A DNA stretch of 64,000 nt, taken from Dermabacteraceae bacterium TAE3-ERU5 (GTDB taxonomy: Bacteria > Actinomycetota > Actinomycetes > Actinomycetales > Dermabacteraceae). Below the pieces are notes generated by a model, which worked only from the letters and a program-made list of their open reading frames with translations, made no database searches and was not told where the DNA came from. Location: the NCBI GenBank assembly GCA_019218375.1, contig JAHUUK010000001.1, forward strand, positions 351,305-415,304, given 5' to 3'. Position numbers and translations under genes: made by a program. Below, piece after piece: positions 36,977 through 45,324 of this stretch (position 1 is the first letter of the stretch; each line of letters starts with the position of its first letter).

Positions 36977-37620
36977 GTTAGCTTTCCTCCGGTGGCGTCT
37001 ACCGCGCCCGCGTAAAGCGCGGCGGCGGGTTCTGCATATTCGATGTGGCTGAAGTGTTCGCCGTTGAAGTGCAGGGAAGTCACCGAGGCCAGGCCGCACT
37101 GCCGACGGCGCGGATCGTGCCAGAGGGGTTTGCCCTCGAGCTTGCGGCGGGTAACCCAGATCGGGAGCTGGTGCAGCACCAGCACCGCCTCGCTGCCTTC
37201 GTTCCTGTGTCGCGCGTCGCGCACGGCGGCGAGCACGCGTTCGGCCTGGCTGCGGTACGGCTCGCCCCAGGAGGGGCGGAACGGGTTGATGTAGGCGGGC
37301 CAGTGCCGCAGCCGCCACAGCGCGCCGTCGCCGTAGCCGACACGCAGCCCCTCGAAGTGATTGGCGGATTCGAGCAGGCGCGCGTCCTGCAAAACGTCCA
37401 GCCCGTGGGCGGCGGCGATGGGCGCGGCGGTTTGCTGCGCCCGCAGCAGCGGTGAGGAAGTTACCTCGGTGACGCTCCGCTCCGCCAGGTAAGCGGCGGT
37501 TAAGCGAGCCATCTCCTGCCCGCGTTCGGACAGCCTGAAGCCGGGGGCGCGCCCGTAAAGAATCTTTTCCGGGTTGTGCACCTCGCCGTGACGCACCAGG
37601 TGCACGATAGTTTTCGCCAT
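36973..37620 (-). CDS. Histidine phosphatase family protein
   Basis: 215 residues of the phosphoglycerate-mutase-like fold. The phospho-histidine motif HLVRHGEVHNPEK is at the start, SSPLLRAQQTAAPIA follows, and the second histidine region is VLVLHQLPIWV. The ATG at 37620 has AGGAGG upstream; the longer frame lacks homology. The gene lies between a glutaredoxin-like gene and resA, as in other Actinobacteria, but the substrate is unknown and could be a small phosphate ester. Confidence 0.88.
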   Translation of the reverse strand: MAKTIVHLVRHGEVHNPEKILYGRAPGFRLSERGQEMARLTAAYLAERSVTEVTSSPLLRAQQTAAPIAAAHGLDVLQDARLLESANHFEGLRVGYGDGALWRLRHWPAYINPFRPSWGEPYRSQAERVLAAVRDARHRNEGSEAVLVLHQLPIWVTRRKLEGKPLWHDPRRRQCGLASVTSLHFNGEHFSHIEYAEPAAALYAGAVDATGGKLT

Positions 37621-37630
37621 GCCGCGCCTC

Positions 37631-37909
37631 CTAACGGGTAAATAGCCTGCGCCACAGGGGCAGACGGGGGTTGAGCGCCGCACGCAGGGCGTCGGCCGAC
37701 ACCCGATATTCGGCTATCTCTGTCTCTCCCACCAAAATAACCGGAACCCGCTGCCCGTAACGGCTTTTTAGCTGTTCATCGGTGTCTACGTCACTAACCG
37801 TCACTGCCGCGCCGACCTCGCGCGTAACCGCGCGCACGGTTGCCAGCGCTTCATCGCACAGGTGACAGCCCTGCCTGGTCATGACGGTAACTCGCTGCGG
37901 CTGCGACAT
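37631..37909 (-). CDS. Glutaredoxin family protein
   Basis: 92 residues. The redox site is TRQGCHLCDEALATV (Cys-His-Leu-Cys), and the cis-Pro region is VPVILVGETEIAEYRV. This is the DUF836/glutaredoxin-like group found at the head of cytochrome c maturation operons. It probably acts on thiols in the cytoplasm. It starts the operon that runs through ccsB and sits 10 bases before the phosphatase gene. Confidence 0.87.
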   Translation of the reverse strand: MSQPQRVTVMTRQGCHLCDEALATVRAVTREVGAAVTVSDVDTDEQLKSRYGQRVPVILVGETEIAEYRVSADALRAALNPRLPLWRRLFTR

Positions 37910-37941
37910 TGAAACCTTCCGAAAACTATCAGCGGATAAGG

Positions 37942-37962
37942 AAAAAGCCGCCCGAGGGCGGC
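37942..37962 (-). terminator. Terminator of the bS22 gene
   Basis: Arms gccgccc (37947-37953) and gggcggc (37956-37962) with a two-base loop. The minus strand then reads TTTTTCC. It is placed 22 bases after the bS22 stop. Confidence 0.8.
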
Positions 37963-37984
37963 CTTGTTCCTGCCTAACGATGCG

Positions 37985-38083
37985 TCACTTCTTGTTGCGA
38001 CGCTGGTGGCGGGTCTTACGAAGAAGCTTACGGTGCTTCTTCTTCGCCATACGCTTGCGGCGCTTCTTGATAACGGATCCCAT
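37985..38083 (-). CDS. 30S ribosomal protein bS22 (AURKAIP1/COX24 domain)
   Basis: A 32-residue, extremely basic protein: [19 protein letters not shown] followed by [13 protein letters not shown]. This is the actinobacterial bS22, seen in mycobacterial ribosomes at the small-subunit/large-subunit interface. It is too short for most gene finders. It stands alone between the GTPase pair and the cytochrome operon, with a GAGGTGCCCC ribosome binding site and its own terminator. Confidence 0.93.
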   Translation of the reverse strand: MGSVIKKRRKRMAKKKHRKLLRKTRHQRRNKK

Positions 38084-38193
38084 GGGGCACCTCTTTCATG
38101 ACGTGGTCGGGCTGCGCACGGACGGGCCGTGTTACACAGACAAAGAAAAACTTTACCCTACTCTCACAACGTGACCTAGACGGGTGGTTAAGG

Positions 38194-39783
38194 TCACGGG
38201 GCGGCGGCCAGTTCCAGCACCTCGCGCAGATCGTCCGCACGCTGCAGTTCGGAGCGCACCGGGTCGGCCACATACCGTTCCCCGACGTCCCTGACGGCGG
38301 CGCGCAGCAGCCGCAACACCCTGGCCCTCTCCCGCCGCGCGGCCAGCGCCGCGATAGCCCCCGTGGTGAGTGCCACCAGCAGCCCCAACGCGATACCGAG
38401 CACGACCAGCATGGTCGGTAGTGGGATGGGGATTCCCAGCCCGACCACGCTCGGGGCGGGCGGCAGCGGGATCTGGAAGTAGACGGCGAGCGCCGCTAGG
38501 GTCAGCCAGCCGAGGCCGACCACCAGGAGCAACAGCGCCAGCCACTGCATGACGTTGGCGATCTGCCACCACCAAGAAGTCTTTCCGGCGCGCAGGTCGG
38601 TGCGGGCCACCGCCTGGTCCAGCGCGTCGGGCAGTTCCTCGCGGCGGCTGCGCGCGGCTCGGCGCACGACTCCCCGCCAGCTTTCCGAACCGCCCTCGGA
38701 AACCGAGTCGGCAAAGTGGCGCACGGCGGCGTCGGCCTGCGCCACGCTGCCCGCGTCTGCCGGGGGCAGCGAGGTGCGGCGGTCCGGGTTGCTGGAGCCG
38801 TCGCGGGCCACCAGCCCGAGGCGCGCCAGCGGATCGATGCTGCGCTTGCTCAACCAGCGCACCAGGGGCCAGCCCGTGCGCTGGTGGGCGCGGCGGCGGT
38901 AGGAGGCGGCAGCGGCATCGGCCACCTGTTCGGCGCGCGCGGCGGAGGCCAGGCCGCTCGCCAATTCGTCTAGCTGTTTGCCGGTTACCTGGGTTGATTC
39001 GTCGCCGCCCAGCGCCTCTCGCATCGCTTCGGCGCTGCGGCGCACGTCGGCCGCGAGGCGCTGCCCGGACGCCTCCTGGCCGCGCACGATCTCGTCAATG
39101 GCCTCAACCAGGTCATCTACGCCGTCGCCCGTCAGCGCGGAGACCGCCAGCGGGGAAACGCCCTCCAGGCCGTCCGCGCGCAGCTGCTTTTCCAGGTCGG
39201 CAAGCACCTGCGGCAGGTCTTGCGCACGCAGCCGGTCGGCCTGGTTCAGCACCGCCAGGGTGACCGCGCCATGGCCCGCCAGTGGCCGCACGAAATGTTC
39301 GTGAATGATCTGGTCCGCGTATTTTTGCGGGTCCATCACCCACACCAGCACGTCCACCATTCCCGCCAGGCGTTCCGCGATGATGCGGTGCTGGGAGGAG
39401 ACCGAGTCGATGTCGGGCAGATCCAGCAGGATCAGGTGGCCGTCCTGGGAGACAACGTGGCGTTCGCGCACCTCCAGCCAGTCCAGCAGCGCCTGGCTGC
39501 CGTCCTCGCCCCAGATCGCCGCCAGCGGCTCGCTGGTGGTGGGGCGGCGGGCCGACGCGGTGGCAACCTCAACGCCCGCCACCGCATTGAACAGGGTGGA
39601 TTTGCCGGAGCCGGTGGCTCCGAAGAAGCCGACCACGGTGTGCTGCGAGGAGAGCGTGCGGCGGGCCGCGCTGCGTTCCAGCACCTCAGCCGCCGCCTGC
39701 ACGTCCTGCGCTCCCAGGCGGCCCTGGGCGAGGGCGTGGGCGCTGGAAAGCGCCTCTAGGCGAGTATCCAGGGGCAGGCTCAT
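38194..39783 (-). CDS. Dynamin-like/YfjP-type GTPase with C-terminal membrane anchor
   Basis: 529 residues. The G domain has G1 GFFGATGSGKSTLFNAV, G3 LLDLPDIDSVSSQHR and G4 LAVLNQADRL. After a helical middle come two membrane spans (MQWLALLLLVVGLGWLTLAAL and PTMLVVLGIALGLLVALTT). It overlaps the upstream GTPase gene by four bases (ATGA), so the two are made together. Paired, membrane-anchored GTPases of this kind occur in Actinobacteria; the Streptomyces DynA/DynB pair acts in septation. Equivalence is inferred from architecture. Confidence 0.82.
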   Translation of the reverse strand: MSLPLDTRLEALSSAHALAQGRLGAQDVQAAAEVLERSAARRTLSSQHTVVGFFGATGSGKSTLFNAVAGVEVATASARRPTTSEPLAAIWGEDGSQALLDWLEVRERHVVSQDGHLILLDLPDIDSVSSQHRIIAERLAGMVDVLVWVMDPQKYADQIIHEHFVRPLAGHGAVTLAVLNQADRLRAQDLPQVLADLEKQLRADGLEGVSPLAVSALTGDGVDDLVEAIDEIVRGQEASGQRLAADVRRSAEAMREALGGDESTQVTGKQLDELASGLASAARAEQVADAAAASYRRRAHQRTGWPLVRWLSKRSIDPLARLGLVARDGSSNPDRRTSLPPADAGSVAQADAAVRHFADSVSEGGSESWRGVVRRAARSRREELPDALDQAVARTDLRAGKTSWWWQIANVMQWLALLLLVVGLGWLTLAALAVYFQIPLPPAPSVVGLGIPIPLPTMLVVLGIALGLLVALTTGAIAALAARRERARVLRLLRAAVRDVGERYVADPVRSELQRADDLREVLELAAAP

Positions 39784-41795
39784 AGCTCCCCTCCTTCCTG
39801 CGTTGCGGTTACTTCCGGTTCAGCTGCGCCGTTCCCCGCTGCCGCCTCGCGCGCCGCCGGGATCAGTTCCTCGGCCAGCTCACGCAGGCGCCGCGCGTCG
39901 GCGTGCAGCGCTGCGGGGTCGCCCACGTGCGCGGATTCCGCGAGGGCCGCGAGGAACACCTCGGCGCGCGCGTCCAGCAGTGCCTTGATGCGCTCGTCCA
40001 GCTTCGCGCGCGCCACCTTGGTCAGGCGGCGTACCGCGTCGTCACCGAAGATCGTTTCCAGCAGTTTCTGGCCGACTACCGCGACCGTCGCTCCCGCGCC
40101 GACCTCCAGGCCGGTCGGGATAAAGGCGGTGGAGGCGAACACGACCACCATCAGGGCGATGCCGACCACGTTCACGCCGAGCGAGATCATGCGGGCGCGG
40201 GCGCGCTTGCTCAGGCCCTCGCTAGAAACCAGATCGAGCACGTCGCTCTGCCAGGCACGGATGGCAGCCGCGACCTCGTCCGAGAACGAATGCGGGATGC
40301 GGGCCAGGTCTTTTCCGGCGGTGAGCTGGGCGGTGCTGCGGCTGTGCGACCAGCGTTCCGCAACCGCCTCCGCCGCGCGGGCGGCTTCTTCCACCACGAC
40401 GGCCCGCAGGCCGCTCTCGAGCGCGTGCTCCACCTTTACGGCGGGCGCGGGGCGGCCCTTGAAGAAATCGCTCACCCTGTCGCGGGCACGGCCAAACCAG
40501 GATTCGATGCCACGGATCCATTCGCCGGTGCCGATCACGTCGTGCCAGCGCGCCAGCACCTCGCCGCGCAGCAGCGAACCGTCGCTCGCGGCCTGTTCCA
40601 CCCGTTTAGCGGCGTCCGCGAACTCGTCGCGCACCTGCTGCGCCAGGTGATCGGCCTCCGCGCGCTGCTTTTCCAGCGCCTCGGCCGCGTCCTGCACGCT
40701 AGCGGAAACCTCGCCGAGCGCGCCCGCCAGGGTGCGGCGGGCGATCGCGGCGCGACGTCCGGGATTGGCGGCCAGGTCTCCCAGCCAGTTCGCCAGGGGC
40801 GCGACCTCCGCCGCCGGGAGCATGCCGCGCTCGTCAAGCTCGGCCTCGGGCACCACGAACAGCTGCGCGTCGGCCAGCCCCTCGCGTTCCAGCATGGCGC
40901 GTAGGTCAGCCGTGATGTCGGCCCGCACCTGTGTATCGCCGGGAACGCGGCTGAGCACCACCACCACGGTGATGTCGCGCTTTGCCGCCTCGCGCAGCAT
41001 CGCCCAGGGGGCGGCGTCCGCATAACGGTTCGCGGTGGTAACGAAAATCCACAGGTCCGCCGCGCGCAGCAGCTGGGCGGCCAGGCGACGGTTGTGTGCC
41101 GACACGGAGTCGATGTCCGGGGCGTCCAGCAGCGCGACGTAACGCGGCAGCGCGGCATCGGCCACCAGCATGAGGGAGGTTACTTCGGAGGCGTTCGCGT
41201 GCTCGCGCTGCGCCGCGTCGCGCAGCTCGGCGGCGTCCACGTCCCGGCGCACGCTGCCGCTCACCCGCGCCAGGCCGGGCAGGATGCGGCGGCCCTGGAA
41301 CCAGTGCGCATCGCGGGGGTGATGCAGCAGAATCGGCTGACGCGTGGTGGGGCGCACCGCTCCCGCGCGCGTCACGGGATGTCCGACTAGCGCGTTCACC
41401 AGGGTCGATTTACCAGCCCCGGTGGAGCCGCCGACCACGGTCAGGAGCGGGGCTTCCAGGCTGCGGTAGCGGGGAATAACGTGGTCCTCAAGCCGCAGGG
41501 CGGCGGCGCGCACGTTGGCGCGGGCCTCTTCCACCCCGTCTACCTCCAGCGGCAGGGAAACGTCGCGCAGGTGCTGGCTGACCTCCGCCAGCATGACTTC
41601 GTTCTCGCTACTGGGGCCGACGTTTACTTCCGGGGCCTGGAACGTGAGCGAGGTAGCGGGCTGCTCTGCGCGCGGGGCTACGTTCTGCGGGCGTGCGGCT
41701 GGCGCTGCCACCTGCTGCGGTTCGTCGCTCGCGCCGCGTTCTTCGCGGGCTCGCTTCTCCCAGGGACGGATGGGGCGCTTCTCGTGTTCTTCCAC
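39780..41795 (-). CDS. Dynamin family GTPase, partner of the downstream GTPase
   Basis: 671 residues. A disordered N-terminal part of about 85 residues (rich in Ala, Pro, Arg, Glu) precedes a G domain with G1 VVGGSTGAGKSTLVNALVG, G3 LLDAPDIDSVSAHNR and VVVVLSRVPGD near G4. A long helical stalk follows, then one hydrophobic segment or hairpin (LGVNVVGIALMVVVFASTAFIPTG) and more helices. The layout suits a membrane-remodelling dynamin-like protein. It is divergent from trkH. A cell-division role is likely but not shown by the sequence. Confidence 0.82.
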   Translation of the reverse strand: MEEHEKRPIRPWEKRAREERGASDEPQQVAAPAARPQNVAPRAEQPATSLTFQAPEVNVGPSSENEVMLAEVSQHLRDVSLPLEVDGVEEARANVRAAALRLEDHVIPRYRSLEAPLLTVVGGSTGAGKSTLVNALVGHPVTRAGAVRPTTRQPILLHHPRDAHWFQGRRILPGLARVSGSVRRDVDAAELRDAAQREHANASEVTSLMLVADAALPRYVALLDAPDIDSVSAHNRRLAAQLLRAADLWIFVTTANRYADAAPWAMLREAAKRDITVVVVLSRVPGDTQVRADITADLRAMLEREGLADAQLFVVPEAELDERGMLPAAEVAPLANWLGDLAANPGRRAAIARRTLAGALGEVSASVQDAAEALEKQRAEADHLAQQVRDEFADAAKRVEQAASDGSLLRGEVLARWHDVIGTGEWIRGIESWFGRARDRVSDFFKGRPAPAVKVEHALESGLRAVVVEEAARAAEAVAERWSHSRSTAQLTAGKDLARIPHSFSDEVAAAIRAWQSDVLDLVSSEGLSKRARARMISLGVNVVGIALMVVVFASTAFIPTGLEVGAGATVAVVGQKLLETIFGDDAVRRLTKVARAKLDERIKALLDARAEVFLAALAESAHVGDPAALHADARRLRELAEELIPAAREAAAGNGAAEPEVTATQEGGEL

Positions 41796-41929
41796 TCCCC
41801 CATTTTGTCAGTTGAATGGCACAAGGGCCACGAGCAGGCCGTAACCCCCATCACAGGCGGCGGCAGCGTAGAATCGTCCACGCGGCTCGCGCCGCCCGCG
41901 CCCCCTAACCGCAATCCGACGGAGCGAGA

Positions 41930-43342
41930 GTGTCCGACAGCCAGCCAACCCACCGCAGCGGTGCCCTGACGCGCTCCATCGCGCGCATGAAAGAGCTTGT
42001 CCGCGACACGATGCAGGAGGCGGCGCGCTCCACCCCGGCACGCCTGACGCTGATCATCTTCAGCGCGCTAATCGCGATCTTCACCTTCCTGCTGATGCTG
42101 CCGATTTCGCACGTTGCGGGCGAAGAAACCAGTTTCGTGGACGCGCTGTTCACCGCGATGTCGGCAGTCTGCGTCACCGGCCTGACCACGGTAGACACCG
42201 CCACTCACTGGTCCACGTTCGGCCTGGTAGTGCTCATGTTCGCCATGAAGATCGGCGGGTTGGGCGTGCTCACCCTGGCCTCTCTGCTGGGCCTTTCCGT
42301 GTCTAGGCACATGGGCCTGGCCCAGAAGATCATTACGGCGCAGGAAACCAAAGCCGAAAAGCTGGCCGAGGTGGGCGGGGTGCTGCGCACCATCGTCATC
42401 ACCGCAACTTCTTTCGAGCTGCTGACGTTCCTGCTGATTACCCCTAACCTGATCCGCCGCGATTCCGACCTCGGCACGGCGCTCTTCAACGGCGCGTTCT
42501 ACGCGATCAGCGCGTTCAACAACGCGGGCTTCGTGCCCGAAGCGGGCGGGGTGGAGCAGTACGTCGATGACCCCTGGTTCTCGATCCCCGTGGCCCTCGC
42601 CGTGTTCGTCGGCGCCCTCGGCTTCCCGGTGATCCTGGTGGTGGTGCGCAACCTGCGCCACCCGAAGCACTGGTCGCTGCACGCAAAACTGACGCTTTCC
42701 ACCAGCGCGATCCTGTTCGTCGTCGGTTTCTTCGGCATCCTCGCGATGGAATGGTCCAACCCCGCCACGCTGGGCGAGCACTCTTTCGGCACGAAGATTC
42801 TGGCGAGCGCTTTCGCCTCGGTGATGCCGCGTTCCGGCGGCCTAGCCACCCTGGACATCGGGAACTTCCACCCGGAAACCTGGCTGCTGTTGGACGCCCT
42901 CATGTTCATCGGCGGCGGCTCCGGTTCCACCGGCGGCGGTATCAAGGTGACAACCTTCGCCCTGCTGGTGCTCTCCATCATCGCCGAGGCGCGGGGCGAC
43001 CGGGACGTGGAGATCTTCCATCGCCGTATCCCGCAGGAAACCATCCGTCAGGCCATCGCCGTGCTGGTGGTGAGCGCCGTGGTGATCTTCTCCGCCACCT
43101 GGCTGATGGTGCGCCTCACCCCGTTCCCGCTGGACAGGCTGCTGTTCGAGGTGCTTTCGGCCTACGGCACGGTGGGGCTTTCCACCGGCATCACCCCGGC
43201 CCTGCCGACCTCCGCGAAATACGTCATCATCGTCTGCATGTACGCGGGTCGCGTCGGCCCCATGACCCTGGGCGCGGCCCTGGCCCTGCGTGAACGCGGC
43301 AGGGTGCTGCGCCTGCCCGCCGAATCCCCCACGGTCGGTTAA
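41930..43342 (+). CDS. TrkH/KtrB-type potassium transporter
   Basis: A 470-residue ion-conducting subunit with four repeated pore units. The filters show as SAVCVTGLTTVDT, SAFNNAGFVPEAGG, MPRSGGLATLDIG and SAYGTVGLSTGITP; the gating loop GGGSGSTGGGIKV is present. The GTG at 41930 has GGAG upstream. It is followed after 62 bases by its regulatory subunit gene. A 134-base gap separates it from the divergent GTPases. Substrate is K+ (or Na+-coupled K+). Confidence 0.94.
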   Translation: MSDSQPTHRSGALTRSIARMKELVRDTMQEAARSTPARLTLIIFSALIAIFTFLLMLPISHVAGEETSFVDALFTAMSAVCVTGLTTVDTATHWSTFGLVVLMFAMKIGGLGVLTLASLLGLSVSRHMGLAQKIITAQETKAEKLAEVGGVLRTIVITATSFELLTFLLITPNLIRRDSDLGTALFNGAFYAISAFNNAGFVPEAGGVEQYVDDPWFSIPVALAVFVGALGFPVILVVVRNLRHPKHWSLHAKLTLSTSAILFVVGFFGILAMEWSNPATLGEHSFGTKILASAFASVMPRSGGLATLDIGNFHPETWLLLDALMFIGGGSGSTGGGIKVTTFALLVLSIIAEARGDRDVEIFHRRIPQETIRQAIAVLVVSAVVIFSATWLMVRLTPFPLDRLLFEVLSAYGTVGLSTGITPALPTSAKYVIIVCMYAGRVGPMTLGAALALRERGRVLRLPAESPTVG

Positions 43343-43404
43343 CGCCCACTCCCAAGCAGCCCGGCTAGGCTGTACCCAGACCCAAAACACCCGGAGGTAG
43401 CAAG

Positions 43405-44067
43405 GTGGCACGCCACAAAGACAGCGGCACGCTGGTAATCGGCCTGGGCCGTTTCGGGGCGTCTATCGCCCTCACCCTGGAGGAACTCGGCACCAACGTG
43501 CTCGCGATGGATTCCGACCCCGATCTGGTGCAGGAATACTCGGGCCGCCTCACCCACGTCGTGCAGGCCGACGCCACCAACATGGACGCGCTCAGCCAGG
43601 TGGGGGCGGCCGACTTTTCCGTGGCCGTAGTCGGCGTCGGCACCTCCATCGAGGCGAGCGTGCTTATCTCCGCGAACCTGGTGGACCTCGGCAGGCCCGT
43701 GATCTGGGCGAAAGCCATCTCCCAGGCGCACGGGAAGATCCTGGAGCGCATCGGCTGCCATCACGTCGTGTTCCCCGAAAAGGATGCCGGTAAGCGCGTA
43801 GCGCACCTGGTGAACGGGCGGCTCATCGACTACATCGAGTTCGACGACGGCTTCGCGATCGTGAAGATGCGCCCGCCGCGCGAGACTCAGGGCTTCACCC
43901 TTTCCGAATCTGACATTCGCGGTAAGTACGGCGTGACCGTGGTCGGCGTGAAATCGCCGGGGCGCGACTTCACCTATGCGGAGCCGACCACCAAGGTTTC
44001 CCCGCACGATCTGCTGATCGTTTCCGGTAACACGGAACTGATTGAGCGGTTTGCCAGCCGCCCCTAG
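43405..44067 (+). CDS. TrkA/KtrA potassium uptake regulatory subunit
   Basis: 220 residues, cytoplasmic, with an RCK N domain: LVIGLGRFGASIALTLEELG (Rossmann loop), AMDSDPD, VQADATNMDAL and ADFSVAVVGVGT. An RCK C domain follows with VVGVKSPGRDF and PHDLLIVSGNTELIERF. It gates the TrkH-type pore by binding nucleotides. The GTG at 43405 has GGAGGT upstream. A terminator hairpin follows. Confidence 0.94.
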   Translation: MARHKDSGTLVIGLGRFGASIALTLEELGTNVLAMDSDPDLVQEYSGRLTHVVQADATNMDALSQVGAADFSVAVVGVGTSIEASVLISANLVDLGRPVIWAKAISQAHGKILERIGCHHVVFPEKDAGKRVAHLVNGRLIDYIEFDDGFAIVKMRPPRETQGFTLSESDIRGKYGVTVVGVKSPGRDFTYAEPTTKVSPHDLLIVSGNTELIERFASRP

Positions 44068-44117
44068 AACGCTCGTGAGCCGGATGAAACACAGGCCGGA
44101 TAGCCATAAAGCGAAAG

Positions 44118-44143
44118 CCCCTCCCGTGATCGGGAGGGGTTTC
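44118..44143 (+). terminator. Terminator after the trkA-type gene
   Basis: Nine-bp arms cccctcccg (44118-44126) and cgggagggg (44131-44139) with a four-base loop, followed by tttctt. It may also protect the convergent proC unit. Confidence 0.85.
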
Positions 44144-44167
44144 TTGCTGCCGTCGGGCCGAAAGCGG

Positions 44168-44983
44168 CTATTCGCCTGCCATCCGGCGCGAGGTATCGGC
44201 GGTGGCCTGCATGGCGGCGGAAATGCCCGCGCGGACGCCGTGGGCGTCGAGTTCCGCCACTCCCTGTGCGGTGGTGCCGCCGGGGGAACAAACGGCGGCG
44301 CGCGCCACCGCCGGATGGGTGCCGTTCTCGCGCAGTAGGCGGGCGCTGCCCTCGAAGGTAGCCAGCACCATGCGTTCCGCGTCGGTACGTTTCAGGCCGA
44401 GCCGCACCGCGTTATCGATCATCGCTTCGATCAGGTAAAACACGAAAGCGCTCGCGCTGCCAGCGGCCGCGATTTCGGCGTGTACAAGAGATTCGTCAAG
44501 CTCCACCACTTCGCCGGCCTGCGCGAACAGTTCGGCGGCCAGTTCGCGCGCGGAGGCATCGCCGCCAAAGAGCGCCACCACGCCGCTGCCGACCTCGATC
44601 GGGGTGTTCGGCATCGCGCGCACCACCCGCACGCCCTCCCCCACGGCGTCGGTAAGCTGCGCAACGGTAACGCCGGCCGCTATCGAAATCAGGGTTGCGT
44701 TCTCGTGCATGTCATTGCTGAGCGAGCGTGCCACGGAACAAACAAACTGCGGTTTCACTCCCAGCACCACCACGTCGGCCTGGAATGCGACGTCGGACAG
44801 TTCCTCCTGGGAAACCGGTTGCACGCCGAGGCGCTCCGACGCGGTGACGCTAGATTCGTCGGAAGAATTACGCACGAACACGCGCTCCGGGGTAGCTCCC
44901 GAAGCCAGGAACGCGCGCACCACGGGCGCCCCCATGTTGCCAACGCCGACACAGAGAATGGTGAGGTCTTTAAGTTCGCTCAT
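44168..44983 (-). CDS. proC: Pyrroline-5-carboxylate reductase
   Basis: ProC makes proline from pyrroline-5-carboxylate with NAD(P)H. 271 residues. The nucleotide loop is CVGVGNMGAPVVRAFL, and later motifs are VVLGVKPQ, RAMPNTPIEVGSG, AAAGSASAFVFYLIEAM and CSPGGTTAQGVAEL. It converges with the trkA-type gene and diverges from a small 72-residue frame. Confidence 0.96.
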   Translation of the reverse strand: MSELKDLTILCVGVGNMGAPVVRAFLASGATPERVFVRNSSDESSVTASERLGVQPVSQEELSDVAFQADVVVLGVKPQFVCSVARSLSNDMHENATLISIAAGVTVAQLTDAVGEGVRVVRAMPNTPIEVGSGVVALFGGDASARELAAELFAQAGEVVELDESLVHAEIAAAGSASAFVFYLIEAMIDNAVRLGLKRTDAERMVLATFEGSARLLRENGTHPAVARAAVCSPGGTTAQGVAELDAHGVRAGISAAMQATADTSRRMAGE

Positions 44984-45029
44984 GTTCCCAGCCTATGCCC
45001 GTCCCGAAGCCAATGAATAGGCTTACAGC

Positions 45030-45248
45030 ATGAGCACGCAGGCAGAACCGGCAGATTACGATCAGTTCGACCCGCTCGGACTGGGCATAACCAGCGGACC
45101 AAGCTGCGGCCCGGAGGGTTGCACACCGCCGGACCCGGCGCAGAACGCCGCTAAGCACCCTTCCCCCAGTGCGGCGGAACATCCCGCAGAATCTCTTGAT
45201 CCCGGCCAGAAGCGGAACCCTTCCGGCCCTGCGGCTGCCACTCGATAG
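45030..45248 (+). CDS. Small protein of unknown function
   Basis: 72 residues starting MSTQAEPADYDQFDPLGLGITS, with a paired-cysteine SCGPEGC, then a Pro/Ala-rich low-complexity tail. The first 45 residues look more coding than the rest, which overlaps the better supported minus-strand gene at 45151-45324. AGG precedes the ATG. No family is recognised. The true protein may be shorter or the frame may be spurious. Confidence 0.4.
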   Translation: MSTQAEPADYDQFDPLGLGITSGPSCGPEGCTPPDPAQNAAKHPSPSAAEHPAESLDPGQKRNPSGPAAATR

Positions 45249-45324
45249 GTTTCCCCGTCAGGGAAGAAACAACCACGGGCGCGGGCCGGGCCGAAGCGCC
45301 CTCCCGCTCCCGTTTATCGCTCAC
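45151..45324 (-). CDS. 57-residue protein coupled to the helicase-like gene
   Basis: The GTG at 45324 overlaps the stop of the large upstream gene (GTGA) and has AGGAG at ideal spacing. The product starts VSDKREREGASARPAP, then SSLTGKPIEWQPQGRKG and ends ILRDVPPHWGKGA. The mix of a charged lead and a Trp-containing, Pro-rich core suggests a folded or binding peptide, not chance. No family is recognised. It is likely translated with the 1398-residue protein, and overlaps the plus-strand small frame by 98 bases. Confidence 0.6.
   Translation of the reverse strand: MSDKREREGASARPAPVVVSSLTGKPIEWQPQGRKGSASGRDQEILRDVPPHWGKGA

Noticed and set aside
36977..37318. N-terminal extension of ResA
   Set aside because: The in-frame extension is Arg/Ala-rich, overlaps the phosphatase gene, and lacks a ribosome binding site; the GTG at 36976 has a proper site and lipoprotein signal.
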